NCBI GenBank assembly: GCA_037043455.1
Contig: JAWPHD010011279.1
Span: forward strand, 1-64,000
Direction of reading: 5' to 3'
DNA length: 64,000 nucleotides
Source: Cyrtodaria siliqua
Taxonomy: Eukaryota; Mollusca; Bivalvia; Adapedonta; Hiatellidae
Every line of letters begins with the position of its first letter. The first letter of the stretch is position 1. The notes beneath the pieces were generated by a model. The model was not told where the DNA came from. It worked only from the letters and a program-made list of their open reading frames with translations, and made no database searches. A program made the position numbers and the translations under genes. Positions 51,901 through 60,344 of this stretch are shown here, one piece after another.

Positions 51901-54787
51901 TGGCTAATAACTTTCAAAGTATTGGGTGTACAACAATGAAACTTTGCACACATCTTGAGCACGATCCAATGAATACATCTGATAAAGGCCCATAACACTC
52001 TGATTCATTTTTTAAAAATTATTTCCCTTTGCAAAAGGTTTAACCTGGAACTTAACCTTGCCAATAACTTCCAAAGTATAAGGTCTTCAATAATGACCCT
52101 TTGTACACATCTTCAACACGATCCAATGAAAGGCCCGTAACTCTCTAATAAGTTTTGAATGATTTCCCTTTGAAAAAGTTTAACCTGGTACTTAACCTTG
52201 CCTTTTACAAGTGAGTGTGGATAAAAATAACCTTCAAATAATTAGGTATACAACGATGAAACGTACACATCTGTAGCATGATCCAGTGGATAGATCTAAT
52301 CAAGAACCATAACTCTTTGATTCAATTGTTTAATTAGCCAGTGGATAGATCTAATAAAGAACCATAACTCTTTGATTCAATTGTTTAATTAGCCAGTGGA
52401 TAGATCTAATAAAGAACCATAACTCTTTGATTCAATTGTTTAATTAGCCAGTAGATAGATCTAATCAAGAACCATAACTCTTTGATTCAATTGTTTAATA
52501 AGCCAGTGGATATATCTAATAAAGAACCATAACTCTTTGATTCAATTGTTTAATTAGTTCCCGTTGATAAATGTTTAACCTGGTACTAAACCTTGCCTTT
52601 TGCCAGTGATTGTGGTAAATAACCTTCAAAGTATTAGGTCTACAACAATGAAACGAAAGGCGTATATGTTCCGCTAGTTTGTTTAAGTAATGTTGTCCAA
52701 TATTAAATAGTTTAAAGTGTTTTTAAAATTATATTTTAGTGTCGTACCTCTTCCCTGAATATAAAACTGACACCAAATCCTACACACAGTGTTAGCAGCA
52801 CCAACGTCAGTACAACACCATACTGAAATAGGAAATATAGTCAATATAAGACGGTACTGAAACAGTAAACAGTCAATATAACACCGTACTGAAATAGGAA
52901 ACAGTCAATATAACACCATACTAAAATAGGAAACAATCAATATAACACCATACTGAAATAGAAAACAGTCAATATAACACCGTACTGAAATAGGAAACAG
53001 TCAATAATAACACAATACTGAAATAGGAAAGATGGTCAATATAACACCGTACAGAAATAGGAAACAGTCAATATAAGACAGTACTGAAATAAGAAAGACC
53101 TTATATACTGAAAGGAAAAAGAAATGCGACGCGGGAATTTCCGCTATATATTGTATATACTGCACACTTAATTCCATATAAATCCTAGGAAATCCCACGA
53201 TGTTTTGTAAAAAAAAAAGTTGCAGCTAGTTAAAGGACACAACTGTGATGTTGTAGACGTTTTAATCACAGTACACGTTGTAACAAGAAATTCACAAATA
53301 TTGAAGTTCCTCTTTGAAAAATTGAGCCAGTTGAGTACTGTATTTAACATAAAGAGTTTTGCATCCTAATTTTGCTCACATGCTTGAGCCAAAAGCGTAT
53401 TCTGTCAATAATGAAACTTTGCAGGAATACTATTTGCTGTGTTACGTGTTGTTTTAGTCTTTTTTCCGAAAGGAAAGATCTTAGGTAGCCATGCACCATT
53501 CGATTAAACAGCAGCATATTGTACATACAATATATAGCGTAAATTCCCGTGTCGCGTTTCTTTTTTACTTTCAGTATATTATTACCACAGTGAGACGACA
53601 GCGACTGTACCATAAAAATGAATTATAATAGACGACAACAATATGCCCATGAAAGAAATTGTCAAGTTAATGGGATTGATGCGATCTTGATACTTTGTCA
53701 CATGACAATAGTAAATATCAAAATGTCGAACAGAACGTCAACACCGCGATCTGACACCACCATTGATATGGAGGCTGCTGACAGAACGTCAACACCGCGA
53801 TCTGACACCACCATTGGTATGGAGGTTGCTGACTGAGCGGTAAACAATCGTACGAATCACTACTACCCATACGTTATGTTGGACATTTTTAATGTATTTA
53901 AGTTAAGTACTTTGATTTTTGAGCTATGCGATTTGATAAAGTTTTGGTAAGCACATCTATAAACTGAAACCCTTTGGAAAACGAAATGGTGGTTTATGAT
54001 ACAGAAGCATGGCGGAGTGATATGTCGCAATAGGCCGTATAAACTTTATTAATTGTTCATGCTATATATAGTTATATAATCAACGATATATGTAAATGTA
54101 CATACATGAACCAGTAATCTTTATTTGAAACCAGGTATTTAAACTAACGGCATCTTTATCATCCAGACACATTTTATCGTGCCCTCTTCTTCCAAAGTTC
54201 AATAAAAGATTCACTTAGTCTACGTGACTAGATAATTCCTGCTTAGAATTGCAATTGTAGCGTTATGAACTTCATGTATGTATACTTCGGCAGATACAGG
54301 GAAGGCGTTTGAAAAGAACCATGGATCCGATATTGTCAAGCCCTTTAAAATGTGCGACATAAAAACCAAAAATTAAATAAATCATTTATTCTTCCTAAAT
54401 AACAAGGTGTGCACTGTTCAAGCGGCTTTATAAACGACTCTTTATTTTTCGAATGGGGACGACAATCTAACCATATCAAATTAACAGAAATTTATAAAAG
54501 ATCAAACCAATACGACTGCGAATGTCATTGCCTCAAAAAGAACTCATCAGAAAATAGTAAAATGTATAAATCTAATTTTTACTTACAAAACCCAGGACAA
54601 ACTTCTCCTGTTTCATGGTACCGCAGCATCCGCAGAAGGCCAGTACCGTCGCTGAACCACCGCCGGCAATCAAACCGTACGTCACCATCTCCATCAGTCG
54701 GGAACCCATGATTGCCGACATCTCACGTGTGTTGAACTCTTTCACTAGCAACCATATACCCACCCCGAGCACGCCACAACCAATTAT
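36907..54787 (-). CDS. Tetraspanin gene, seven 3' exons, 5' end missing
   Basis: A four-pass membrane protein of the tetraspanin family, which organises membrane microdomains with partner receptors. The spliced exons below give 813 nt: 270 residues and a stop. Order by visible residue: end of TM1 (GCGVLGVGIWLL) and small loop about 1-35; TM2 about 36-53, then the cytoplasmic CGCCG; TM3 68-88; large loop about 89-222 with CCG (135-137), PDSCC (168-172), C181 and C215, the six cysteines of a typical loop; N-glycosylation sequon NST at 116-118; TM4 about 223-250; acidic tail ending YEVEV. All introns are AG/GT and phases join without a break (0,0,0,1,0,0). About 20 N-terminal residues and the start codon lie on an unfound first exon. 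No close family member (CD9, CD63, CD151) can be named. Confidence 0.93.
37555..38547. mobile_element. 993-bp terminal-inverted element with five internal repeats
   Basis: The right end, read inward, is 'caggggcggatccagg'. The left end is 'cactagcggatccagg'. Both are flanked outside by gtctc. The inside consists of five tandem units of about 161-171 bp (tgtccatgttactgtag at 37623, 37784, 37951 as a variant, 38122 and 38285), each with 'cgctcgcttcgctcgctc' and 'aatgagtggtttaattaac'. The CAGGGGCGG terminus resembles hAT-type ends, but the superfamily is not proven. There is no transposase. It sits in the tetraspanin intron between exons 7 and 8. Confidence 0.8.
39528..39611 (-). CDS. Tetraspanin exon 7 (last loop cysteine, start of TM4)
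   Basis: 84 nt, 28 codons, phase 0. The acceptor is 'tgttctag|ggttgt' and the donor 'ctcttg|gtaagt'. It encodes GCYDKALVYLEQHF followed by the hydrophobic VIITVVTGSVPLLL. GC opening this exon is the conserved final loop cysteine, and TM4 continues in exon 8. Confidence 0.93.
40248..40790 (+). repeat. Dispersed repeat copy joining two palindrome segments
   Basis: 40248-40600 matches 9200-9560, and 40610-40790 matches 15225-15400, both in the same orientation. In the giant palindrome these two parts lie 5.6 kb apart across the centre. The copy ends 25 bp from the donor of tetraspanin exon 6. No coding frame is seen. Confidence 0.75.
40815..40960 (-). CDS. Tetraspanin exon 6 (PDSCC part of large loop)
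   Basis: 146 nt: two bases completing the codon from exon 5, then 48 codons, ending in phase 0. The acceptor is 'gtattgcag|tatacg' and the donor 'acaacg|gtagta'. It encodes YVPDSCCVDGKSKILC, then a proline/tyrosine-rich variable part (YDGPPVYGPPN) and NPALYTT. The P-x-S-C-C pattern is the second conserved cysteine motif. The preceding intron is 8.46 kb. Confidence 0.93.
41020..43240. other. Intronic sequence, no other gene seen
   Basis: First part of the 8.46-kb intron between exons 5 and 6. Open frames on both strands (for example 42274-42570 minus) have no family resemblance, and the phases of exons 5 and 6 already match, so no extra exon is needed. Confidence 0.5.
43251..43342 (+). repeat. 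Short 'tttcggca' cluster
   Basis: Four variants of 'gacgtttcggcatc' or 'ccatttcggcatct' occur within 90 bp. They look like the remnant of a tandem repeat within the intron. Confidence 0.5.
43559..43640 (+). repeat. Dispersed 'gtagcatggtcactga' repeat
   Basis: It begins 'ttgtagcatggtcactgaaa' and ends 'taaatcgtttaattgaaaat'. It matches 33627-33745 and the reverse complement of 62876-62955. Confidence 0.7.
46087..46385 (+). mobile_element. SINE family A, copy lacking the B box
   Basis: It is flanked by the 15-bp direct repeat atccagctaagttta (46072-46086 and 46386-46400), so both ends are known. Relative to the copy at 31131 it lacks about 18 bp around 'ggaggccccgggttcaat', removing the pol III B box. 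The core and tail are intact. It lies in the large tetraspanin intron, antisense to the gene. Confidence 0.88.
47712..47815 (-). mobile_element. SINE tail fragment
   Basis: On the minus strand it ends 'ctgtgttgataagccgttaa', like the 3' part of family A, preceded by a different stretch (cctgagaacagggttgatcc). It is probably a related family or a decayed copy. Confidence 0.5.
48200..48430 (-). mobile_element. tRNA-headed SINE, family B
   Basis: The minus-strand head starts 'ccgtggccaagtggttagag' (A box) and has 'gggttcgatccc' (B box) about 58 bp later, spaced as in a Ser/Leu-type tRNA with a long variable arm. A body with 'ccgaccgtgcacgaaaattg' follows. It continues well beyond a tRNA and lacks a foldable acceptor partner, so it is a SINE and not a tRNA gene. 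Single copy in the window. Confidence 0.7.
49421..49517 (-). CDS. Tetraspanin exon 5 (CCG motif)
   Basis: 97 nt, starting in phase 0 and ending after one base of a codon. The acceptor is 'ttattttccag|ctgggc' and the donor 'cccaatg|gtaaaag'. It encodes LGCCGAHGDVNGGFSWGIYK followed by QQSIWHKLYKPN. CCG is the signature of the tetraspanin large loop. The split codon G|TA is completed by exon 6, which supports both borders. Confidence 0.93.
49873..50205 (+). mobile_element. 333-bp hairpin-ended repeat, copy 1
   Basis: The left 140 bp is an imperfect palindrome (tatggacttttcagctgtta ... taacagctgaaaagtccata) centred on 'cgaggcgatagccgaggt'. It is followed by four 'acaggtcaatatcaaaaaaa' units and the end '...cgcgtctatttataggttat'. 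It lies between exons 5 and 4 of the tetraspanin gene. Copy 2, in opposite orientation, is at 55386-55717 with about two differences seen. Confidence 0.88.
50291..50699. repeat. 188-bp near-perfect inverted repeat (hairpin)
   Basis: The arms are 50291-50478 and 50512-50699, of equal length, with a 33-nt loop. I found about two mismatches (agcaat/gctcat and tttttcaat/attggaaaa positions). It lies in the intron between exons 4 and 5. It could be a fold-back MITE. In the pre-mRNA it would form a long double-stranded hairpin. Confidence 0.9.
51258..51377 (-). CDS. Tetraspanin exon 4 (large loop, helices A/B)
   Basis: 120 nt, 40 codons, phase 0. The acceptor is 'gatactag|attacag' and the donor 'caagca|gtaagc'. 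It encodes an amphipathic charged stretch beginning ITDGVKKRFETT and ending ITDAWDSMQQA, which leads directly into LGCCG of exon 5, as in the family. It carries the NST glycosylation sequon. The acceptor has a weak pyrimidine tract. Confidence 0.9.
51563..51757 (-). mobile_element. tRNA-headed SINE, family C
   Basis: The minus-strand head 'gcgtggtccagtggtagagc' (A box) and 'cgtgggttcgatcctc' (B box) are followed by 'gagtgattaatctaggttgt' and the tail 'cgatgtaaaataagtata'. A full copy is at 59530-59729 (+) and a tail fragment at 58855-58933. It sits in the intron between exons 3 and 4. Confidence 0.85.
51760..52680 (+). repeat. Degenerate about 160-190-bp repeats with nested 55-bp array
   Basis: The phrases 'acaacaatgaaac', 'gtacacatcttc', 'gtttaacctggaacttaacc' and 'ttgccttttacaagtgattg' recur in order at about 51780, 51930, 52090, 52250 and 52570. 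Within the array, 52312-52552 carries four to five units of 55 bp (agccagtggatagatctaat...). It is intronic and non-coding. Confidence 0.75.
52748..52822 (-). CDS. Tetraspanin exon 3 (TM3)
   Basis: 75 nt, 25 codons, phase 0. The acceptor is 'cctatttcag|tatggtg' and the donor 'gaagag|gtacga'. It encodes YGVVLTLVLLTLCVGFGVSF followed by IFREE, a complete third membrane segment with the usual charged exit. The intron just upstream is a 32-bp tandem array that repeats this acceptor and the first about 17 exon bases (see 52823-53095). Confidence 0.92.
52823..53095 (-). repeat. 32-bp minisatellite of 3' splice-site copies
   Basis: Eight units read, on the minus strand, 'tttcctatttcag' + 'tatggtgttatattgactg', with small variations. 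The real exon 3 border is 'tttcctatttcag|tatggtgttgtactgac', so each unit contains the polypyrimidine tract, the AG and about 15 of the first 17 exon bases. Six to seven units keep an intact CAG. 32 bp is not a multiple of three. Confidence 0.88.
53106..53576. mobile_element. TA-flanked MITE with 55-bp inverted ends
   Basis: The left end is 'tactgaaaggaaaaagaaat' and continues through 'gcgggaatttccgctatata'. The right end is its reverse complement, with the outermost bases 'tactgaaagtaaaaaagaaa'. It is 471 bp, non-coding, with TA at both borders. It resembles the 30552 element at the very ends (tact..a..aaaagaaa). It lies in the intron between exons 2 and 3, next to the decoy array. Confidence 0.85.
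53731..53832 (+). repeat. Two-copy 51-bp repeat
   Basis: 'agaacgtcaacaccgcgatc' + 'tgacaccaccattg' + 'atatggaggctgctgac' occurs twice in tandem, keeping a plus-strand frame open (RTSTPRSDTTIDMEAAD twice). It lies in a tetraspanin intron on the opposite strand. I take it as a repeat, not a gene. Confidence 0.8.
54587..54787 (-). CDS. Tetraspanin exon 2 (TM1 end, small loop, TM2)
   Basis: 201 nt, 67 codons, phase 0 at both ends. The acceptor is 'ttatttcag|ataattgg' and the donor 'ggtttt|gtaagt'. It encodes IIGCGVLGVGIWLLVKEF at the start, a 20-residue small extracellular loop, TM2 (YGLIAGGGSATVLAFCGCCG) and QEKFVLGF. The intracellular CGCCG after TM2 is a family hallmark. The frame continues upstream into intron as far as an ATG at 54853, but that extension (MRKIYSHFKF) follows no acceptor. 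I therefore take it as intron, although its hydrophobic FIFVVVLLF could mimic TM1. Confidence 0.93.
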
Positions 54788-55385
54788 CTGAAATAACAAA
54801 ACAACAACAAAAATAAAAATACAAAATTTAAAATGAGAATAAATTTTCCTCATCGTTTCTGTGAATCTAACAAAGCATCGGTGACATTTGTTTTAAAGGG
54901 ATACACGGCAATCTTTATTTTTTAAAAACTCACGGCGTCCCGCTAGTTTTTCTGCATAACTTGCATTTATTCAATCATTAATATTAATTATAAGAATAGT
55001 ATTAAGCAATTTGTTTATTATTAATTTTTGATATTATTGCACCAATAATATATTAAAACTTATAGTATAATAAGACAAAATAGTAAATATTTAAAATTTG
55101 ATTTATTTAAATGTAACCAGTGTAAAAGTAAAAATGATACTAGACAACCATTTCAAACACTTCAAGATTGCCGTGTGTCCCTTTAAAGTGCTAATTTCCA
55201 GTTTTCAAACCATGTCATGGCGATAAGACATATATTTATTAATGACAAGACTGCTGTATGAAAGAGCTAAAATGACAAATCAACGTACGGAAAGTACGGA
55301 AAGTACTGAAAGTACTTAAAACAAGCATGTGTTCATAAACAGTAAACGATTCTGAACGCGCATAATTCGTAGCGCATCAATTGAA

Positions 55386-55717
55386 TTATTATATAACCTA
55401 TAAATAGACGCGTTTTCATTGGCTAAAAAGTAATTTTTTAGAAAAAAGATCTAGCGATATTGACCTGTTTTTTTGATATTGACCTGTTTTTTTGATATTG
55501 ACCTGTTTTATATAATTGTTTTTTTGATATTGACCTGTTTTATATAATTGTAAATTGAGGGTTATATAATAAAACAGTTATGGACTTTTCAGCTGTTATA
55601 CATGATGTTGATATGTACCAAAAAATCATTATTGACCTCGGCTATCGCCTCGGTCAATAATGATTTTTTTGGTGCATATCACATAATGTATAACAGCTGA
55701 AAAGTCCATAATTGTAT
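55386..55717 (-). mobile_element. 333-bp hairpin-ended repeat, copy 2
   Basis: Reverse complement of 49873-50205 with about two substitutions seen. It lies upstream of tetraspanin exon 2. The pair therefore brackets exons 2, 3 and 4. Confidence 0.88.
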
Positions 55718-55719
55718 AT

Positions 55720-56755
55720 TATCTTACAGTTTCCACCCAAAGAATACAATTGAATCTGATTAATTAGTAAAAAAGGCACTCGAGTATTTTGTCCGACGCT
55801 CCAACTTTAAGTAAAGGGGGGAAAATGAAGAAAAAACAGTGTTTATGTATTTGATTTATTTGCTCACGAGTCCTTCCAGACTTATTGCAGTATTATAATA
55901 TGTACATTTGTGATGTTTATTGAAGATAGCCTCGAGCGTCAACGACCTATGTCGAGGCAAAATAAAGTTCTTATATATAATGTTGTAGACGATTTATTAC
56001 AAATATAAATCAATAGTCTAAAAACAACAACAATCTGCCTCTCTAGACGGCAATAACTTGAGGAATTCCTTCAAATCATTGTGATAAACGATATATAGAT
56101 ATAATATAGTTACATTCACACCCCTAGATGACCTAGAATCCGCGATTAGGAGAATATTATATTTAATCACAGACAGTAATTGTACAGTAGTGTACATTAT
56201 GTTATAAGAAATACACTCGGATGTACATTATATGAGAATTTATGATATATTTGATATTTCTTTTCAACATGTAAGCATATTTCGGATTTCTAAAAAAAAG
56301 AAAAAAGAACAAAAGTAATATGACACGTGATTGCTTTCATTTGCCGGTTTACGACACGTTTATGAGAATTTTCAAAGCAGTGTATTCCAATTTGCAAGAC
56401 AGAAAACATAAATGACGACGGCGTATATCTTAATTTTGACATCGCCATTGTAATACAATACTGACGGATAACGCTATACTGCCTGCTCAAAGCGCTTATA
56501 TTTTATTTGCACAATGTACAAAACATTACTTTAAAACATATGAAGGATGTTGAAATGATCTGCAAGAAATGATAGATCGTCCAATTATTTATCGAAGCAA
56601 TACTTCCACGACGATATTACATTGGCTGATTGCATTATGGTTCGTGTTTATTCCTGGGACACACACAGAGTTATTCGTTATTCGAGAGAATTACCACCAA
56701 TAATAAAATAACCATGGTGACAAAATGTACGAGCAGCTAGTTTACGACGAGGAAA
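55720..56755. other. No gene seen
   Basis: Presumed first intron or upstream sequence of the tetraspanin gene. No TM1-coding first exon with a suitable donor was recognised on the minus strand. Confidence 0.35.
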
Positions 56756-56769
56756 TATATAATATATAT

Positions 56770-57475
56770 ATATATATATATATGGGGAGAAATATTTGTG
56801 AACTACCAAGGACAGACAACCTTCGGACGAACTACGGCAGGGCGCCTAGCTATGACGAGATACACAGAAATCAAGCGTATATATTCACTCCTTAAAAAAG
56901 GTAGTTGCAACACAAGTTGATAAACTGTATCTCTACATCATAACCCACTCGTCTGAAGGCACAATTAACATATAGACGCATACATACATACAATTATAGC
57001 TCATATGAGTGGGCCACATTTAAGCGTTCAACCACACACAGCTATATTGAGACAGTGACAATGAAAGGTGCCGGATCTGGGGATACTGTGAATTTAGGTA
57101 TATATAATAAAGGGAGAGAATTTGAACTCACTACGGCAACTTTCGAAATTGGGATCTCGTAAGAGATTCATGTTCACAAGGCAGAATTATATATGGGGAG
57201 AAATATTTGTGAACTACCAAGGACAGACAACCTTCGGACGAACTACGGCAGGGCGCCTAGCTATGACGAGATACACAGAAATCAAGCGTATATATTCACT
57301 CCTTAAAAAATGTAATTGCAACACACGTTGATAAACTGTATCTCTACATCATAACACACTCGTCTGAAGGCACAATTAACATATAGACGCATACATACAT
57401 ACAATTATAGCTCATATGAGTGGGCCACATTTAAGCGTTCAACCACACACAGCTATATTGAGACAGTGACAATAA
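56770..57475 (+). repeat. 290-bp direct duplication
   Basis: 56772-57063 and about 57191-57473 are near-identical, from 'tatggggagaaatatttgtg' to 'tgagacagtgacaat'. 130 bp of unrelated sequence separates them. Copy 1 is preceded by (TA)n and copy 2 is followed by the AT hairpin at 57471. Confidence 0.9.
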
Positions 57476-57479
57476 ACGC

Positions 57480-57513
<34 letters not shown>

Positions 57514-57522
57514 GCGTTTATT
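57471..57522. repeat. Perfect AT-centred palindrome
   Basis: The arms aataaacgcctc and gaggcgtttatt flank about 28 bases of alternating AT. It is likely to extrude as a cruciform. Such tracts often mark element or rearrangement ends. Confidence 0.9.
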
Positions 57523-57749
57523 TCATGAAATATGAATAGCCTTACTGGAAAAGGAGAATTTCACATAGATATTTACTTCTTAAGCATCCGGAAACAAGTC
57601 TTTGAGCAAATTTGAGTAGAAGGTAGTTATTTGACGATAAATGCAAATGTAAACTAGAACTAACCCTCGTAAATACCCACGTTTTCTTCACACAGGTCAA
57701 TTCCATTTATCCCTGTATGCATTTTACATGTAATTGTTTTGATTGTTCT

Positions 57750-58760
57750 TTGATACTCAGATCAAAAATAGTATTATTTATGCTTTTCTCAATCTGTATA
57801 CATGTATGTCACTGTAATTGAATGCAAAATGTTTAGGATATTTGTGTATTTGAACGTTTGACCCCTATCCCAGTGTTCCATGGTGACCCTGGAGCAAATT
57901 ATACCGATATTCTCAAAATGATTACATTTTACTGAGAAAGAAAAAACCCACCTCGGCACACCTCTAAGGTGATATGCTTTGTAATTTCAGAGGAGTATAC
58001 TTGCATATTTGCCAAGTTAATATTTTTTTTAGAAAAATGACACTGCAATTGATTGTTGTGTATATTGGACATTTTGACGCCCCTTACAACCTTCCCACCC
58101 CCACCCCCCACACCCACACACACAGAAGGAGAAAAACATATAAACTGTAATCCCTTCATCTAAACGTTCATCTAAAAGAAATGACCGCCTGCTACCCTAC
58201 ATCACCACCCACCACAACCCCAGGTAACGTCCGAGTTTTAAATAATAAATCATTTGACATGATGTGTATCTCTTTCATAGACTATTATACCTGTTAATAT
58301 GCAAAAGTATGGGAAAATGACACTGTAACTGAATTATTAGTGTATTTGATGCCCATTCCATCAGGCCCCGCCAATGACGTAGAAGGAAATAAATGCATAA
58401 AGTGTCATGACCCCAGCCCACCTTCTCACCCTGGGCCCCTGGGCAGACGTCCGATTTTGAATTTTAAAATTGTTTGATATATTGTTGATCTTTCATAGAC
58501 GATTACATATAACAAGTATTAAGTTACGTGCAAAAATATGGAAAAATGACAATGTAATTGAATTTTAGTGTATTTGACATTTTGAGCCCCCATCCTGAGG
58601 GCCCTAGAGGAGCCGAAAATAATGTTGCTCATGCACGCCGTCATCACATGGTAAAGTCATACCCTAAGTTTGGATGAATTCCGTTCAGCGGTTTAGGAGG
58701 CGATATGGTAACGGACGGATGGTCAGACGGACAGACGGACAAACGGAGGCGATTTTAATA
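57750..58760 (+). repeat. Degenerate about 230-bp repeats ending in a ggacggac tract
   Basis: 'aaaatgacactgtaattgaat' or a variant, followed by 'gtgtatttga...', recurs at about 57805, 58035, 58315 and 58547, interleaved with 'ctttcatagac'. The array ends with 'ccgttcagcggtttaggagg' and a (gacggaca)-type tract at 58709-58747. Non-coding. Confidence 0.65.
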
Positions 58761-58854
58761 TACTATTCCCCCCTCAAAAACTTGACCCAGTGGTACGTAT
58801 ATGACTGCAACATATATGTAACAAGAGAAACCTTAAGGTTATTTTGTTTGTTTA

Positions 58855-58933
58855 GGTTAACCTATTTATTTTACAACGATTGTGAAACAATCCTATGGCC
58901 TATACCAATTACTCTCGTTGGGTTATTACGTTA
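58855..58933 (-). mobile_element. SINE family C, 3' fragment
   Basis: The minus strand 'cgagagtaattggtatag...gattgtttcacaatcgttg' + 'taaaataaatagg' matches the tail of 59530-59729, without a tRNA head. Confidence 0.65.
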
Positions 58934-59284
58934 AAAGCATTTCCTAGGTGTGAGGTCAATATGACCTTGACCTTCGACCTTCTAACAAAATATTCTTCAT
59001 GTTGGTGGGTATTATGCTTTAAAAGGGTTTGTGATCTTGACGTTTAACCTTTTGCTCCCCAAAACAATAAGGTTCCCCCATTTCAACAAGGGCAATGCAC
59101 TTGTGAAATATAATGACTGTGAATGTTATGAAGTTATTCAGCAAAATGTGAATTTCAGTATAAAACCATGATGATCTTGACCTTTAACCTACTGACCCAA
59201 AACAATAGGGTTCCCCCTCTCACCTAGAAAGGTACCTATGAAGTTTCACGAGTGTGGGTATTATGGCTTCAAAGTTATTGTTGA

Positions 59285-59425
59285 CTGATAAGTCTTATTT
59301 ATCTTCGCCATGTGGAACAAGGCCTTTTGGCAAGCATTTCGAAGGAAGATTACGATTGCGAAGAGTCCGGTCCGGTTAAAGCCGACATTCCTCGTCCAAA
59401 GAAGTTTACTGTAGAACAGCAGTAG
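59285..59425 (+). other. 46-codon open stretch, unassigned
   Basis: A frame open from 59285 to a TAG at 59423-59425 reads as a plausible hydrophilic C-terminus (HVEQGLLASISKEDYDCEES, then RPKKFTVEQQ). It has no ATG and no strong acceptor. It may be a remnant of a retrotransposed or transposon gene, or chance. Confidence 0.15.
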
Positions 59426-59529
59426 AAGAGTTGGTAGGAGCGTAGAAGTCTAACGTAGATAGTCTGTAGATGATTAGATTCTCGATGAAGATTAATGTTG
59501 AAATTGTAGATTTTGGCCAATCGGATTGC

Positions 59530-59729
59530 GTGGTCCAGTGGTAGAGCGCCGAACTCCAGATCGAGGGGTCGTGGGTTCGATCCTCGCCGCGGCTACGTTA
59601 TTTATCCTTGAGCAAGATAATTAATCCACATTGCTTAGTACTGGTTATACCCAGGAAGCCATCGAGAGTGATTAATCTAAGTTGCAATAACTTGTTTCGC
59701 AATCGATGTAAAATAAATATGTTTAAACT
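59530..59729 (+). mobile_element. tRNA-headed SINE, family C, full copy
   Basis: Flanked by the 11-bp direct repeat aatcggattgc (59519-59529 and 59730-59740). The head is 'gtggtccagtggtagagcgc' with 'cgtgggttcgatcctc'. The body is 'gagcaagataattaatccac', and the tail 'gcaatcgatgtaaaataaat'. Its target duplication shows it inserted as a unit. Confidence 0.88.
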
Positions 59730-60344
59730 AATCGGATTGCCTGCATAATTGTGACTAGGTCAATCCGATTGCCGGTTCGAAATCGTCTCCGATTAGGATG
59801 TTCTGCGTCGAAGGTGTCCCAAGTAGGTCAAGCCGGTTGCACGTGCTGCCGGTGTTTCTGGTTGTAATGGCTCCTCTGATGCACACGCTGATATTGTAGC
59901 CTCTAGGGTAGCCTAGCGTTAATGTAAGATCAGTGGGTATCCTGCAGGGTTGTTCCAACGTCGGTATCCGTGGTGATGAGTCAGACCCAGTTGTTCAGTA
60001 GAAGTTTAGCAAAATACGGCTCTTTTAAGGGCCACGTTAAAAGTTAAAATTGTTAAAATTGTTAACACGTAAAACCCGGCCCCGTAACACCTTCTCCGTT
60101 AAATCGGTGTTACAAGTGCTGCTTCCGTTCCCCAGCAGGACACGTCGACATCGCCTGGTATATGCCCGTAGAAGAACACTGCTGGTGGCAAGGCCCAAAC
60201 GGAATGTGAAGTTATTGTTTATAACAGGTAAGGTCATGGCAACCTTGACCTTTGACCTACTGAACCCAAAACAGAAGGGTTCCTCCTTTCACCTAGGGCA
60301 ATGTACCTATGACGTTTGATGAATGTTGCTGCTGTGGTCTAGAA

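Noticed and set aside
54409..54711. 100-codon plus-strand gene
   Set aside because: It is antisense to tetraspanin exon 2 and its donor; the minus-strand exon explains the openness.
59521..59600. tRNA gene (head with gtggtccagtggtagagc)
   Set aside because: Same SINE logic: a second copy at 51563-51757, a shared 3' tail and an 11-bp target duplication.
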